A stretch of DNA of 64,000 nucleotides, taken from NCBI GenBank assembly GCA_017307375.1, contig JAFKFH010000008.1, forward strand, positions 310,001-374,000, read 5' to 3'. The translations under genes were made by a program, and so were the position numbers. The stretch is from Alphaproteobacteria bacterium. GTDB lineage: Bacteria > Pseudomonadota > Alphaproteobacteria > Ferrovibrionales > Ferrovibrionaceae. Positions 17,868 to 25,133 of this stretch are shown in pieces. The notes beneath the pieces are model-generated. The model was not told the DNA's origin. It saw only the letters and a program-made list of their open reading frames with translations, and made no database searches. Within the stretch, counting starts at the first letter, position 1; the number at the start of each line of letters is the position of its first letter.

Positions 17868-17883
17868 CGGTATATATACCGCT
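17866..17883. promoter_or_regulatory. Putative S24-repressor operator O2 with downstream promoter
   Basis: AGCGGTATATATACCGCT is a perfect 18-bp palindrome that starts inside the repressor stop codon and shares the GGTATnnATACC core and the following TTCT with O1. A possible promoter lies next to it: TTGATC (17890-17895), 17-base spacer, TATGCT (17913-17918). It would drive the lipoprotein gene at 17946. The operator call is inferred from the symmetry and the match to O1. Confidence 0.7.
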
Positions 17884-17945
17884 TCTTGCTTGATCGGCTG
17901 TCCATTCCGGATTATGCTCTCGCGATACTTGCCGGGAGCGGGGCG

Positions 17946-18389
17946 ATGCGGATCTCCATCAATGCGGTCTTGTCTGCCAGCAAGGTGTCTGCCAGCAAGG
18001 TGTTGACGGTCGCGGCCGCGGCACTGCTCGCCGGGGGCTGCGCCGAGCTTTACGAAGCGACGTTCGGCACCCCGGCTGAACGGGCTGCGGTCAATGCCTC
18101 GGCCTCCGATCTCACATTGTGCCGGAATCTGCGGAACCACCCCAACTTCCCGCTGGAAGTTCGCCAGGAATGGGCCCAGGAGCTGGCGCGCCGGGGCCAG
18201 AACTGCACCCCCTTCATCGGCATTCTCTCGGCCGAGGATGCACCGACACGCGGGCATCCGGCAGGTCAGGCCTATTTCCGGGCCGAACAGGTTTCGGGAC
18301 CGAACCGGATCTGCCGCTACGACCGGCTCGGCCATGCGGTCGTCATCACCATATCGGCCAGCAGCTTCTGCCCGCCGACCCTGCCCTAA
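17946..18389 (+). CDS. Small putative lipoprotein, unknown function
   Basis: 147 residues from the ATG preceded by GGGAGCGGGG. The N-terminus is a signal peptide ending in the lipobox LLAGGC (Cys about 37). The mature part has four further cysteines (LTLCRNLRNHP, GQNCTPF, NRICRYD, SSFCPP), which could form two disulfides in the periplasm. The LCRNL...RRGQNC spacing recalls small lipoproteins of unknown function common in Proteobacteria. The signal peptide contains a 15-bp tandem duplication. Probably controlled by the S24 regulator through O2. Confidence 0.75.
   Translation: MRISINAVLSASKVSASKVLTVAAAALLAGGCAELYEATFGTPAERAAVNASASDLTLCRNLRNHPNFPLEVRQEWAQELARRGQNCTPFIGILSAEDAPTRGHPAGQAYFRAEQVSGPNRICRYDRLGHAVVITISASSFCPPTLP
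17971..18000 (+). repeat. 15-bp tandem duplication in lipoprotein signal peptide
   Basis: TGTCTGCCAGCAAGG occurs twice in direct tandem (17971-17985 and 17986-18000), encoding the repeated SASKV just before the hydrophobic core. It is in frame and lengthens the n-region only. Confidence 0.85.
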
Positions 18390-18490
18390 CCGCCCGTTAC
18401 CACTTCTGACAAGCGCTCACGCACGGATAAGCGCCGAAGGCTTAGTGGTTGACCAACAGTTTTGGTGGCCCACGGCTTTCGGAGCGGAAA

Positions 18491-18733
18491 ATGGACGCAA
18501 GCGACCAGGACCAGTATCACGCCGGCTATCTGGCCGGGCTGGTTGCCGAAGCACGCCGTGATCGCCGCCGCCTGGATCCGAGCCGCGGCAAGCCCGAGGG
18601 GCGCTGGTGGCGGCACGGCTTCGACGACGGCTGGACCGGATCAGACGCCCTGCGGGACATGGTCGCACGATCGGCCGGCCATCAGCCGGCGGACCCGGCA
18701 GCCCTGCCGGCCGTTACCGAGGCGCGGCGATGA
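18491..18733 (+). CDS. Small basic protein, possibly ribosome-modulation-factor-like
   Basis: 80 residues; the ATG is preceded by GGAGCGGAAA. The pattern YHAGYLAGL, a basic stretch with R and P, then RWWRHGFDDGW resembles the layout of RMF proteins (GYxAG, basic middle, RxxWxxGW). The match is by eye and short, so the function is tentative. A TTG at 18449 would add 14 residues. Its stop overlaps the next ATG (ATGA), and the three following small genes are chained in the same way. Confidence 0.55.
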   Translation: MDASDQDQYHAGYLAGLVAEARRDRRRLDPSRGKPEGRWWRHGFDDGWTGSDALRDMVARSAGHQPADPAALPAVTEARR

Positions 18734-18954
18734 GCGGGGCGCTCACCTGGCAGAGCCGCGTGCTCGGCAGCCGGGCAGAACTGGCCGGGCTCACGGCAAC
18801 GGTGGCGCGGAACGGCTTTTCCTGGTCATGGCGCGTCGAGACCCCCGACCGGATCCTCTGCAACCAGATCGCAGATACCAAAAGCGGCGCGCAGGCGGCG
18901 GCCGAAGCCTATCTCGCCAACCTCGTCGACCTGACCGCGGAGAACCGCCGATGA
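18730..18954 (+). CDS. Small protein of unknown function (second of overlapping trio)
   Basis: 74 residues; ATG overlaps the previous stop as ATGA, and its own stop overlaps the next ATG. The sequence has a WSWRVETP segment followed by an Ala-rich helix ending AEAYLANLVDL. The following small protein has the same plan (WIWYIALETRQ then AxxxxERALINL), so the two may be diverged duplicates. No family is recognised. Confidence 0.55.
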   Translation: MSGALTWQSRVLGSRAELAGLTATVARNGFSWSWRVETPDRILCNQIADTKSGAQAAAEAYLANLVDLTAENRR

Positions 18955-19202
18955 CCGCCATGGCCCTGACCACCCGCCGCCACCTGTTCTGGATCACCGA
19001 CGGGGCGGAAATCCGCGCCTGCTACGGCGAATTCTCGGCGGTGATCAGGCAGGATCCGGATTGGATCTGGTACATCGCCCTGGAAACCAGGCAAGTCACC
19101 GGCGGGGTCACCAAATCGCTGGCGCGGGCCAAGCGTTCGGTCGAGCGTGCGCTGATCAATCTGGAACGCATCGCCCGCGCCCATCGGCGCGTGCTGCACT
19201 GA
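18951..19202 (+). CDS. Small basic protein of unknown function (third of overlapping trio)
   Basis: 83 residues starting within the previous stop codon. It has a W-rich beta-like centre (DPDWIWYIALETRQ) and a basic C-terminal helix (LARAKRSVERALINLERIARAHRR), which could bind nucleic acid. Translation would be coupled to the two genes before it. No family is recognised. Confidence 0.55.
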   Translation: MTAMALTTRRHLFWITDGAEIRACYGEFSAVIRQDPDWIWYIALETRQVTGGVTKSLARAKRSVERALINLERIARAHRRVLH

Positions 19203-19228
19203 CGGCGCCAAACCGATCGCGCGCCGGA

Positions 19229-19474
19229 TCAGCGCTGGGCGGCGATGACCGAGACGATCTGGTCGGCGGGAAAATCGTTCTGGGTCCGGCGGAACCGGGC
19301 CCCCGGGTCATGGCCCTTGCCCGACCATTTCAGATAGGCGGTCTCCATGCCCTCGGCCTTGTTCGAGGCATGAATGTCGATGATCTCGAACTGATAGCCT
19401 TCCATCAGGATGACCATGCCCTTTTTCAGGCTTCTGGCCGGCAACTTGTTGACGACAGTTCCCGTGGTCGACAT
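19229..19474 (-). CDS. Small conserved-looking protein of unknown function
   Basis: 81 residues from the ATG at 19474; a GTG at 19525 would add 17. The sequence MSTTGTVVNKLPARSLKKGMVILMEGYQFEII is beta-rich, with a KKGM...EGxxFEIxDI pattern reminiscent of small SH3/KOW-like barrels such as the EF-P N-domain, but this is only a shape resemblance. It is convergent with the small-gene trio and lies 155 bases downstream of pspF on the same strand. Confidence 0.5.
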   Translation of the reverse strand: MSTTGTVVNKLPARSLKKGMVILMEGYQFEIIDIHASNKAEGMETAYLKWSGKGHDPGARFRRTQNDFPADQIVSVIAAQR

Positions 19475-19633
19475 CGCAGACTGGAATCCTTTGCCTTGCG
19501 CCTCTGAAGCAGCGTCTTGCCGCACTATCGGCGACGCTCCGCCGTGGCGTCAATAGCGGGCAGCAGCCGAAGCCGATCTGCCTGAACACGAGGCCGGCAT
19601 TACCGCGAACCGGGGTCGCTGGCGCAGGCGCGG

Positions 19634-20644
19634 TCAGCGCCGCGGATTGAGCCCGTGCTTGCGCATCAGATGGCGGATCTGGTCATAGGACAGCCCGAGC
19701 GCCCCGGCAGCCCGCCGCTGGTTTCGCCCTGCTGCCGCCAGCGCCTCCTCCAGCAGTCGCCGTTCAAATGCCGCCACCCGAGCACCAAATCCCTCGCCAG
19801 CCGCGTCCTCCCGTGACGGCGCGGCCGCGACCGGCACCGCCTGCGGCGTGGCGCTTCGTGGCGCCGGGCGGTGCGGGGAAACAAAGGGGTCGAGGATCAG
19901 GCGGTCGAGCGGCTGGCCGGGGTCAGCCGCCCTGACCAGGCTCCGCTCGATCGCATTGCGGAGTTCGCGGACATTGCCGGGCCAATCATGACCGGTCAGC
20001 GTGGCCAGCGCCTGGCCCGAAAAACCGGCAAACAGCGCCAGCCCGAGTTCGGCGGCCATCGCGCGCCCGAAATGCTCGGCCAGCGGCGGGATGTCTTCGG
20101 GGCGCGCACGTAATGGCGGCAAGGTGACGACCTCGAAGGCCAGCCGGTCGAGCAGGTCGGCGCGGAACCGTCCGTCGGCGCAGGCAGCCGGCAGATCGAT
20201 GTTGGTCGCCGCGATCACCCGAACGTCGACATCGACCCGGCCGCCGCCGACGCGCTCGAAACTGCCGTATTCGATGACGCGCAGCAGCTTTTCCTGAACC
20301 GCCGCCGTGGCCGTTGCGATCTCGTCGAGGAAAAGCGTGCCGCCGTCCGCGGCTTCGAACCGGCCGGCGCGGCGGCGCTGGGCGCCGGTAAAGGCCCCGG
20401 CCTCGTGACCGAAGAGTTCGCTGTCGAGCAGGCTGTCGGCCAGCGCCGCGCAATTGACGGTGACGAAGGGCTTGTCCCATCGCGGCGACAGGTAGTGGAG
20501 GCGGTTGGCGATCAACTCCTTGCCGGTTCCGCGCTCGCCGATCACCAGCACCGGTCGCGTCACCGGGGCCAGGCGCGAGACCTGGTCTAGTACCGCCGCG
20601 AACGCGGGCGACTGACCGATCATTGGCGGCAGGGCAGATGACAT
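19634..20644 (-). CDS. pspF: Phage shock protein operon activator PspF (sigma-54 EBP)
   Basis: 336 residues from the ATG at 20644. It has no N-terminal receiver, as expected for PspF. The AAA+ domain is complete: Walker A GERGTGKE (36-43), the sigma-54-contacting GAFTGA loop (83-88), Walker B GGTLFLDE (101-108), and the arginine-finger region FRADLLDRLAFEV. The C-terminal Fis-like HTH is RRAAGALGLSYDQIRHLMRKHGL. It is divergent from pspABC, sharing a 167-base intergenic region. Its activity is normally held back by PspA binding. Confidence 0.95.
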   Translation of the reverse strand: MSSALPPMIGQSPAFAAVLDQVSRLAPVTRPVLVIGERGTGKELIANRLHYLSPRWDKPFVTVNCAALADSLLDSELFGHEAGAFTGAQRRRAGRFEAADGGTLFLDEIATATAAVQEKLLRVIEYGSFERVGGGRVDVDVRVIAATNIDLPAACADGRFRADLLDRLAFEVVTLPPLRARPEDIPPLAEHFGRAMAAELGLALFAGFSGQALATLTGHDWPGNVRELRNAIERSLVRAADPGQPLDRLILDPFVSPHRPAPRSATPQAVPVAAAPSREDAAGEGFGARVAAFERRLLEEALAAAGRNQRRAAGALGLSYDQIRHLMRKHGLNPRR

Positions 20645-20662
20645 GCGGCAAATTTTACGACA

Positions 20663-20703
20663 CTTGGGGAAAATTGCCAAATCCTGTGGTGAATTTCCCC
20701 AAG
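20663..20703. promoter_or_regulatory. Putative PspF upstream activator site (inverted repeat)
   Basis: CTTGGGGAAA (20663-20672) is repeated as its reverse complement TTTCCCCAAG (20694-20703). The dyad centre is about 73 bases before the -24 element of the pspA promoter, the normal position for an enhancer-binding protein. It also sits just upstream of pspF, so the same binding could autorepress pspF. Binding is inferred. Confidence 0.65.
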
Positions 20704-20754
20704 AGATCGCGCTTGAGCGGAAGAAAAGTCATATAAATCAATATTTTAGCAATT

Positions 20755-20769
20755 TGGCACGGGAGTTGC
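20755..20769 (+). promoter_or_regulatory. Sigma-54 promoter of pspABC
   Basis: TGGCACGGGAGTTGC matches the -24/-12 consensus TGGCACNNNNNTTGC exactly, with the GG and GC pairs 12 bases apart (20756 and 20768). Transcription should start about 20780, 30 bases before the pspA ATG. Activated by PspF from the dyad at 20663-20703. Confidence 0.9.
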
Positions 20770-20811
20770 CTAGAGAAGCGCGGCCGAACACACGCCCCCA
20801 AGGAGCAGACA

Positions 20812-21498
20812 ATGGGAATCTTCTCGCGACTGTCGGACATCATCAATTCCAACCTCAATGCCCTGCTAGACCGGGCGGAGGATCCGGAAAAGCTGGTTCG
20901 GCTGATCATCCAGGAGATGGAGGACACGCTGGTCGAGGTGCGCTCGACGGCGGTCAAGACCATTGCCGAACGCAAGGAGATCCTGCGCCGCATCGAGAGC
21001 TTCGTGGCCGATCGCGACGATTGGCAGCGCAAGGCGGAACTCGCCATCGAGAAAGGCCGTGAAGACCTGGCCAAGGGCGCGCTGCATGCCCGGGCACGCG
21101 CCGCCGAGATGGTCGCCGACCTCGAGCGCCAGCTCGGTCTGGTCGATGGTGCGGTGGCCAAGACCGGCGAGGACATCGCCCGGTTGCAGGCCAAGCTCGA
21201 CGAGGCCAAGAACCGCGAGAAGGCGCTGCGCGCCCGCCACGACGCGGCGGCGAGCCGGCTGAAGGTGCGCACGCAGTTGCACGACAGCCGGATCGACGAC
21301 GCCTTCGAACGCTTCTCGGCGGTCGAGCGCAAGCTGGACGAGCTGGAAGGCAAGGTCGAGGTCCATGACCTCGGTCGCGGCAAGTCGCTCGCCGAAGAGT
21401 TCGCCGAGCTCGAGGCCGATGACGCGGTCGAGCGCGAGTTGGCCGAACTGAAGGCCCGCGTCGCCGCGCGGCAAGGCGGCACGACGCCGGCACGCTGA
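20812..21498 (+). CDS. pspA: Phage shock protein A
   Basis: 228 residues of PspA/IM30 family, an ESCRT-III-like membrane-stabilising coiled-coil protein that also inhibits PspF. The N-terminus MGIFSRLSDIINSNLNALLDRAEDPEKL is the conserved amphipathic helix and following signature. The remainder is almost wholly helical. The ATG follows AAGGAGCAGACA. First gene of pspABC, 2 bases before pspB. Confidence 0.97.
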   Translation: MGIFSRLSDIINSNLNALLDRAEDPEKLVRLIIQEMEDTLVEVRSTAVKTIAERKEILRRIESFVADRDDWQRKAELAIEKGREDLAKGALHARARAAEMVADLERQLGLVDGAVAKTGEDIARLQAKLDEAKNREKALRARHDAAASRLKVRTQLHDSRIDDAFERFSAVERKLDELEGKVEVHDLGRGKSLAEEFAELEADDAVERELAELKARVAARQGGTTPAR

Positions 21499-21500
21499 CG

Positions 21501-21728
21501 ATGAGCCCCTTCATCTTCGTCCTCGGCTGCATCTTCCTCGGCCTCGTGGCGCCGCTGTGGATCATCTTCCACTTCATCACCCGCTGGCGGCAGCAGCGCA
21601 CCCTGTCGAACGCCGACGAACAGACGCTGGCCGAACTGTTCGAGGTTGCCAGCCGCCTGGAAGGCCGCATCGTCGCGCTCGAGCGTGTGCTGCACGAGGG
21701 CGACGCCAAAGATCGGAGCCCGTCATGA
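21501..21728 (+). CDS. pspB: Phage shock protein B
   Basis: 75 residues. One N-terminal membrane helix (FIFVLGCIFLGLVAPLWIIFHF) followed by a short cytoplasmic coiled coil with the typical RTLSNADEQTLAELFEVASRLEGRIVALE segment. PspB works with PspC to sense inner-membrane stress and release PspF from PspA. The stop overlaps the pspC ATG (ATGA). Confidence 0.93.
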   Translation: MSPFIFVLGCIFLGLVAPLWIIFHFITRWRQQRTLSNADEQTLAELFEVASRLEGRIVALERVLHEGDAKDRSPS

Positions 21729-22117
21729 CCGACCGCTATCCCGGCAACCCGCATCGCCTCCATCGCAACCCGGAAGCCGGGTGGATCATGGGGGTCTGCG
21801 CCGGCCTGGCCGACTATTTCGGCGTCAATCGCGGACTCGTCCGCATTCTTGCGATCGTGGCGCTGGTGCTGTTCAACTGGTTGACCCTGGTCGCCTATTT
21901 TGTCCTCGCCTTCTCGATCGGCAGGAAGCCGGTCCAGCGGCGCCACCTCGCGCCCGAGGAAGACCAGTTCTGGCGCGAAGTCTCGACCCGCCCGACCGAT
22001 ACGCTGACCCGCCTGCGCCAGCGCTTCCGCGAGATCGAACGGCGTGTCGTTTCCCTCGAAGGCCGCGTGACCTCACCCGACTTCGAATTGCGCCGTCAGT
22101 TCCGCGACCTGCGCTGA
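21725..22117 (+). CDS. pspC: Phage shock protein C
   Basis: 130 residues. The N-terminal PspC domain reads LHRNPEAGWIMGVCAGLADYFGVNRGLVRI, followed by a membrane helix (LAIVALVLFNWLTLVAYFVLAF) and a cytoplasmic helical tail. It is coupled to pspB by overlapping start and stop. No pspD, pspE or pspG follows; a strong terminator is just downstream. Confidence 0.93.
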   Translation: MTDRYPGNPHRLHRNPEAGWIMGVCAGLADYFGVNRGLVRILAIVALVLFNWLTLVAYFVLAFSIGRKPVQRRHLAPEEDQFWREVSTRPTDTLTRLRQRFREIERRVVSLEGRVTSPDFELRRQFRDLR

Positions 22118-22123
22118 CGGCCT

Positions 22124-22155
22124 GGGCTTGCCGGCCTCCCCCGACCGGCAAGCCC
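22124..22155 (+). terminator. Rho-independent terminator after pspC
   Basis: GGGCTTGCCGG (22124-22134) pairs perfectly with CCGGCAAGCCC (22145-22155) around a 10-base loop and is followed by TTCCCTTTCC. It sits 6 bases after the pspC stop. Confidence 0.75.
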
Positions 22156-22182
22156 TTCCCTTTCCTGCCCCGGAGACTTCCC

Positions 22183-23169
22183 ATGACGACATTGCGCGCC
22201 ACCGCGATGGCACTGGCCCTTGCCTGCGCCCTCGCCGCCCCTGCCCACGCCGGTGCCGGCTTCACCGACCTGGTCCTGACCGATCCGGTCGATGGCGGCA
22301 AGATGCCGGTCATCGTCTTCTATCCGGCCGGGACCGACGGTCAGGCCGAGATCGGCAGTTATCATCTCGCAGCCGCCCGCGATGCCGCACCCCGCCCCGC
22401 CCGCTATCCGCTGGTCATCATGTCGCACGGCAGCGGCGGCACCCGCCTTGGCCATCACGACAGTCTGGCGGCACTGGCCGAGGCCGGCTTCATCGCAGCA
22501 GCCGTCGAACACCCCCGCGACAACTACCGCGACCAGAGCGGCCAGGGTACCGACCGCCAGCTCTACGGCCGCGCGACCGACGTCACGGCGACCATCGACG
22601 GCCTGCTGGCCGATCCGGAATTCGGCCCGCTGATCGACCCCGCCCATATCGGGATCGCCGGCTTTTCGGCAGGCGGCTATACGGCATTGCTGGCGGTTGG
22701 CGCCCGGCCCGACCCGAAAGGCTTCGCCACCTACTGCCGCGACCAGATGGCAGACGCCGTATTCTGCCGCGGCAGGCCCGGCCACCCGCCGTTCGGTCCG
22801 CCGCCATCGTCGCTCCAGGACGCGCGGCTACGCGCCGCCTTTGTCATGGCCCCGGGCTTCGGGTTCCTGTTCGACCGGACAGGGCTGGCCAGTGTCGACG
22901 TGCCCATCCGCCTCTACCGCGCCGAAAATGACGACGTGTTGCGCCACCCTTGGCATGCCCAGCGCATCGCCGACAATCTGCCGGTGTGGCCGGAATACGA
23001 GGTGATCGCGGGTGCCGGGCATTACGTCTTCCTGGTGCCCTGCGGGGCCGAGGCAGCCGCCCGCCTTCCGATGCTATGCACCGACCCGCCCGGGGTCGAC
23101 CGGGCGGCAGTCCATCGGAAGCTGAACGGCGAGATGGTCGATTTCTTCACCCGGACCCTGAAGTCCTAG
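22183..23169 (+). CDS. Secreted alpha/beta hydrolase (dienelactone-hydrolase/PAF-acetylhydrolase-like)
   Basis: 328 residues with a signal peptide (cleavage after APAHA, about residue 23). The nucleophile elbow GFSAGG (Ser about 164) and an oxyanion-region SHGSGGTR are present. The catalytic Asp is probably in AENDDVLRHPWH and the His in GAGHYVFL. Several cysteines in the last third could form disulfides, consistent with export. The substrate is unknown. It follows the psp terminator and so is likely transcribed alone. Confidence 0.85.
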   Translation: MTTLRATAMALALACALAAPAHAGAGFTDLVLTDPVDGGKMPVIVFYPAGTDGQAEIGSYHLAAARDAAPRPARYPLVIMSHGSGGTRLGHHDSLAALAEAGFIAAAVEHPRDNYRDQSGQGTDRQLYGRATDVTATIDGLLADPEFGPLIDPAHIGIAGFSAGGYTALLAVGARPDPKGFATYCRDQMADAVFCRGRPGHPPFGPPPSSLQDARLRAAFVMAPGFGFLFDRTGLASVDVPIRLYRAENDDVLRHPWHAQRIADNLPVWPEYEVIAGAGHYVFLVPCGAEAAARLPMLCTDPPGVDRAAVHRKLNGEMVDFFTRTLKS

Positions 23170-23177
23170 TCGCGTGC

Positions 23178-24137
23178 TCAGGCCGCGTCGCCGCCCAGCG
23201 GCGACGTCGGCAAGCCGTTGCCGGCCACGAAACCTTCCAGACTGCGCAGCGCGTTGCTCGACACCGGGTCCTGGCCGCGCAGCATCATGGCCAGCGTCAG
23301 GGTCGAAACGCCAAGGCTGCGCGCCAGCACCTCCGTCGAGATCCGATGGATGCGGCACGCCTCGGTGACCACTTCCTGCGCGCCTGCCGCCAGAAAGCTC
23401 TTGCCCCAGCGGGTCACCACCGGCAATTGCACATTGCCCGGCATCGCGGCCCGGCCCGGCCCCAGCGGCGTGGCGGCAGGGGCCGAGTCCGGTGGCGGCA
23501 ACGGCACTGCCGGCCGCATCGCACCACTCGAGGTGACGCCACGGGACATGCCGGAGGCGTGCATCGCCGCGGCGAGGCGGCGTTCCTCGATTTCGCGGCG
23601 GCGCGCCCGGGCCGATTCGCGTTCGGCCCTTCGGGCTTCGGCTGGATCGAACTCCTCGAAATCGACGGTCTCGCGCGAGAGATACTGCAGCTTGTCGCGG
23701 CAGTGTGCGAGCTTGGCGACATCGTAGGCGCCGAGCTGATGGGCGGCGGCGAAGCGGCGATGGTAGCTTTCCATCGCGTCGAGATCCTTCAGCTCCTCCT
23801 CGTAGAAGTTCTTTACCCCGAGGACGAGGGGGCGCCCCTCCTCGGTGAGCGAATCGACATAACGCTCGATGATGTTCAGCTTGTTGACATAGGTCTGCCA
23901 GCGCAGCGACGAACAATAGAGTTGCAGTTCACGGCGGCGCACCACCTTGTGTTCCTGCAGCCGCTCGTCGACGATGTTGATGAACATCAGGAAGCTCTCG
24001 ACGTCTTCGACGAACTGTCGATAGCTGGCGACGTTGTCGCGCCGGATGGCCGGATCGGCGCACTGGGCCATCAGCGCCTGCCCGCGCTGCTCCATGACCC
24101 CGAGCATCGCCTTGATTTCGCGTTCGGCTGCCGTCAT
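23178..24137 (-). CDS. Unknown protein with helical N-terminus and C-terminal HTH-like segment
   Basis: About 319 residues from the ATG at 24137 (a GTG at 24146 adds 3). The first half is helical and charged, with conserved-looking aromatic residues (SYRQFVEDVESFLMFINIVDE, LYCSSLRWQTYVNKL). A Pro/Ala-rich linker (about 200-240) follows. The end (TEVLARSLGVSTLTLAMMLRGQDPVSSNALRSLE) has the look of a small helix-turn-helix. It starts 18 bases after the next upstream gene and is probably co-transcribed with it. No family is recognised. Confidence 0.7.
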   Translation of the reverse strand: MTAAEREIKAMLGVMEQRGQALMAQCADPAIRRDNVASYRQFVEDVESFLMFINIVDERLQEHKVVRRRELQLYCSSLRWQTYVNKLNIIERYVDSLTEEGRPLVLGVKNFYEEELKDLDAMESYHRRFAAAHQLGAYDVAKLAHCRDKLQYLSRETVDFEEFDPAEARRAERESARARRREIEERRLAAAMHASGMSRGVTSSGAMRPAVPLPPPDSAPAATPLGPGRAAMPGNVQLPVVTRWGKSFLAAGAQEVVTEACRIHRISTEVLARSLGVSTLTLAMMLRGQDPVSSNALRSLEGFVAGNGLPTSPLGGDAA

Positions 24138-24155
24138 TGCTGTCACCAGGCGCCG

Positions 24156-24557
24156 TCAGGCGTTGGCGTTCGCCGGTTCGCGACGTTCGAGCTGGCCGGC
24201 GAACTGGTCGAACATGTCCGCCAGGCACTTCGCCACCACGCGCTGGTGGCCTTCGGGCAGATCCTCGGCCGCGCGCAGGCACAGGGTGGCGACGCGACGG
24301 GCCGAAACCGCGACGTCGCGATAGGCATCGCGCCGGATCTCGTCGAACACATTGGTGATGAAGTTGCGGGTCTGGTGGTCATTGATGTCCCGGAACGACA
24401 CGTCGCCGGTCAGCCCCTCGCGAATCCGCTGGGCGATCTGGAACGTATCCATCGACACCGACGCGAGAATCTTCTCGACCCGCTCGGTATCCTTGGCTTC
24501 GTGCATGTCGGGGTCGATCAACGGATTGTCCGTCGCGACCTTGTTCCTCGTCCACAT
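24156..24557 (-). CDS. Unknown helical protein
   Basis: 133 residues; ATG preceded by GAGGG with 7-base spacing. Helical and charged throughout, with EKILASVSMDTFQIAQRIREGL and RRDAYRDVAVSARRVATLCLRAAEDLPEGHQRVV. No membrane segment and no signal peptide. It is paired with the downstream unknown gene. I cannot assign a function. Confidence 0.7.
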   Translation of the reverse strand: MWTRNKVATDNPLIDPDMHEAKDTERVEKILASVSMDTFQIAQRIREGLTGDVSFRDINDHQTRNFITNVFDEIRRDAYRDVAVSARRVATLCLRAAEDLPEGHQRVVAKCLADMFDQFAGQLERREPANANA

Positions 24558-24713
24558 GCCAAGCCCTCGCTTCCCTCGGATTCTACCCGCTTTTTCCGTT
24601 TATACCACGAGACGGGTGCGGCAATCACGAACCACGCCGTTGCCCCGGTGCCGGGATTCCGGCTCGCCCGGCGCGTGATTTCAAAAAAAAGTCGATCGGG
24701 GACAAAAAGGGGT

Positions 24714-24741
24714 TTGCAGTCCGGGGCGGATGCGCTACATA
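24714..24741 (+). promoter_or_regulatory. Sigma-70 promoter of tRNA-Asn
   Basis: TTGCAG (24714-24719), 16-base spacer, TACATA (24736-24741). The predicted start is a few bases before the tRNA 5' end at 24756. Confidence 0.65.
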
Positions 24742-24755
24742 ACCGCCCGCACCGA

Positions 24756-24830
24756 TCCTCGGTAGCTCAGCGGTAGAGCAAGCGGCTGTTAACCGCTAGG
24801 TCGCTGGTTCGAATCCGGCCCGGGGAGCCA
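24756..24830 (+). tRNA. tRNA-Asn (GTT)
   Basis: 75 bases including an encoded CCA. The acceptor stem pairs TCCTCGG with CCGGGGA, and the D arm has AGCTCAGCGGTAGAGC. The anticodon stem AGCGG/CCGCT encloses the loop CTGTTAA with anticodon GTT at 24788-24790, and the T arm is GGTTCGAATCC. It is a single tRNA gene with its own promoter and terminator. Confidence 0.98.
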
Positions 24831-24835
24831 ATACG

Positions 24836-24868
24836 ACGGGGCTGACTCTCGATCAGAGTCAGCCCCGT
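24836..24868 (+). terminator. Rho-independent terminator after tRNA-Asn
   Basis: ACGGGGCTGACTCT (24836-24849) pairs perfectly over 14 bp with AGAGTCAGCCCCGT (24855-24868) around a 5-base loop, followed by TTCGTTTTG. Very strong. Confidence 0.93.
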
Positions 24869-25092
24869 TTCGTTTTGCGGTCGTCGTTTATTTCCAGTCC
24901 TTTAGCTTTTCTTTATCGCCTTGGTCGCGTTTCGCCTCGCGAACCGACGAATGCGGATGGCGAGATCGCCCGTCTCTTTCCGGATGTCGAATTTCGGTTG
25001 TCATTCCGTTGCATGAAATTACCGGAGTCACAACAAATCGACTTGGCATCCGCGCCGATTCGGCAGAGGCTTACATCATCAGGTTGTCGGTG
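24869..25092. other. Intergenic stretch without a convincing gene
   Basis: Between the tRNA terminator and the XRE regulator the sequence is less G+C-rich than its neighbours. A plus-strand frame is open here (24875-25174) but has no ribosome-binding site, no coding bias and no recognisable protein. Nothing further is seen up to the dyad at 25093-25133. Confidence 0.6.
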
Positions 25093-25133
25093 CCCTGAAC
25101 AGTCATTGCTGAGCAATCGATCATTGTTCAGGG
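25093..25133. promoter_or_regulatory. Nested inverted repeats upstream of XRE regulator
   Basis: Outer arms CCCTGAACA (25093-25101) and TGTTCAGGG (25125-25133) enclose an inner perfect hairpin ATTGCT-G-AGCAAT (25105-25117). The two dyads are nearly concentric. The position, 55 bases before the XRE start, suits an operator, but a leader hairpin is also possible. Confidence 0.5.

Noticed and set aside
18391-18490. Third copy of the GGTATnnATACC operator before the small-gene trio
   Set aside because: Only direct repeats of AAGCGC are seen; no palindrome with that core.
17178-19202. Prophage or integrative element around the S24 repressor and small genes
   Set aside because: No integrase, attachment repeats, or phage structural genes; tRNA-Asn is 5 kb away and has no duplicated 3' end that I can find.
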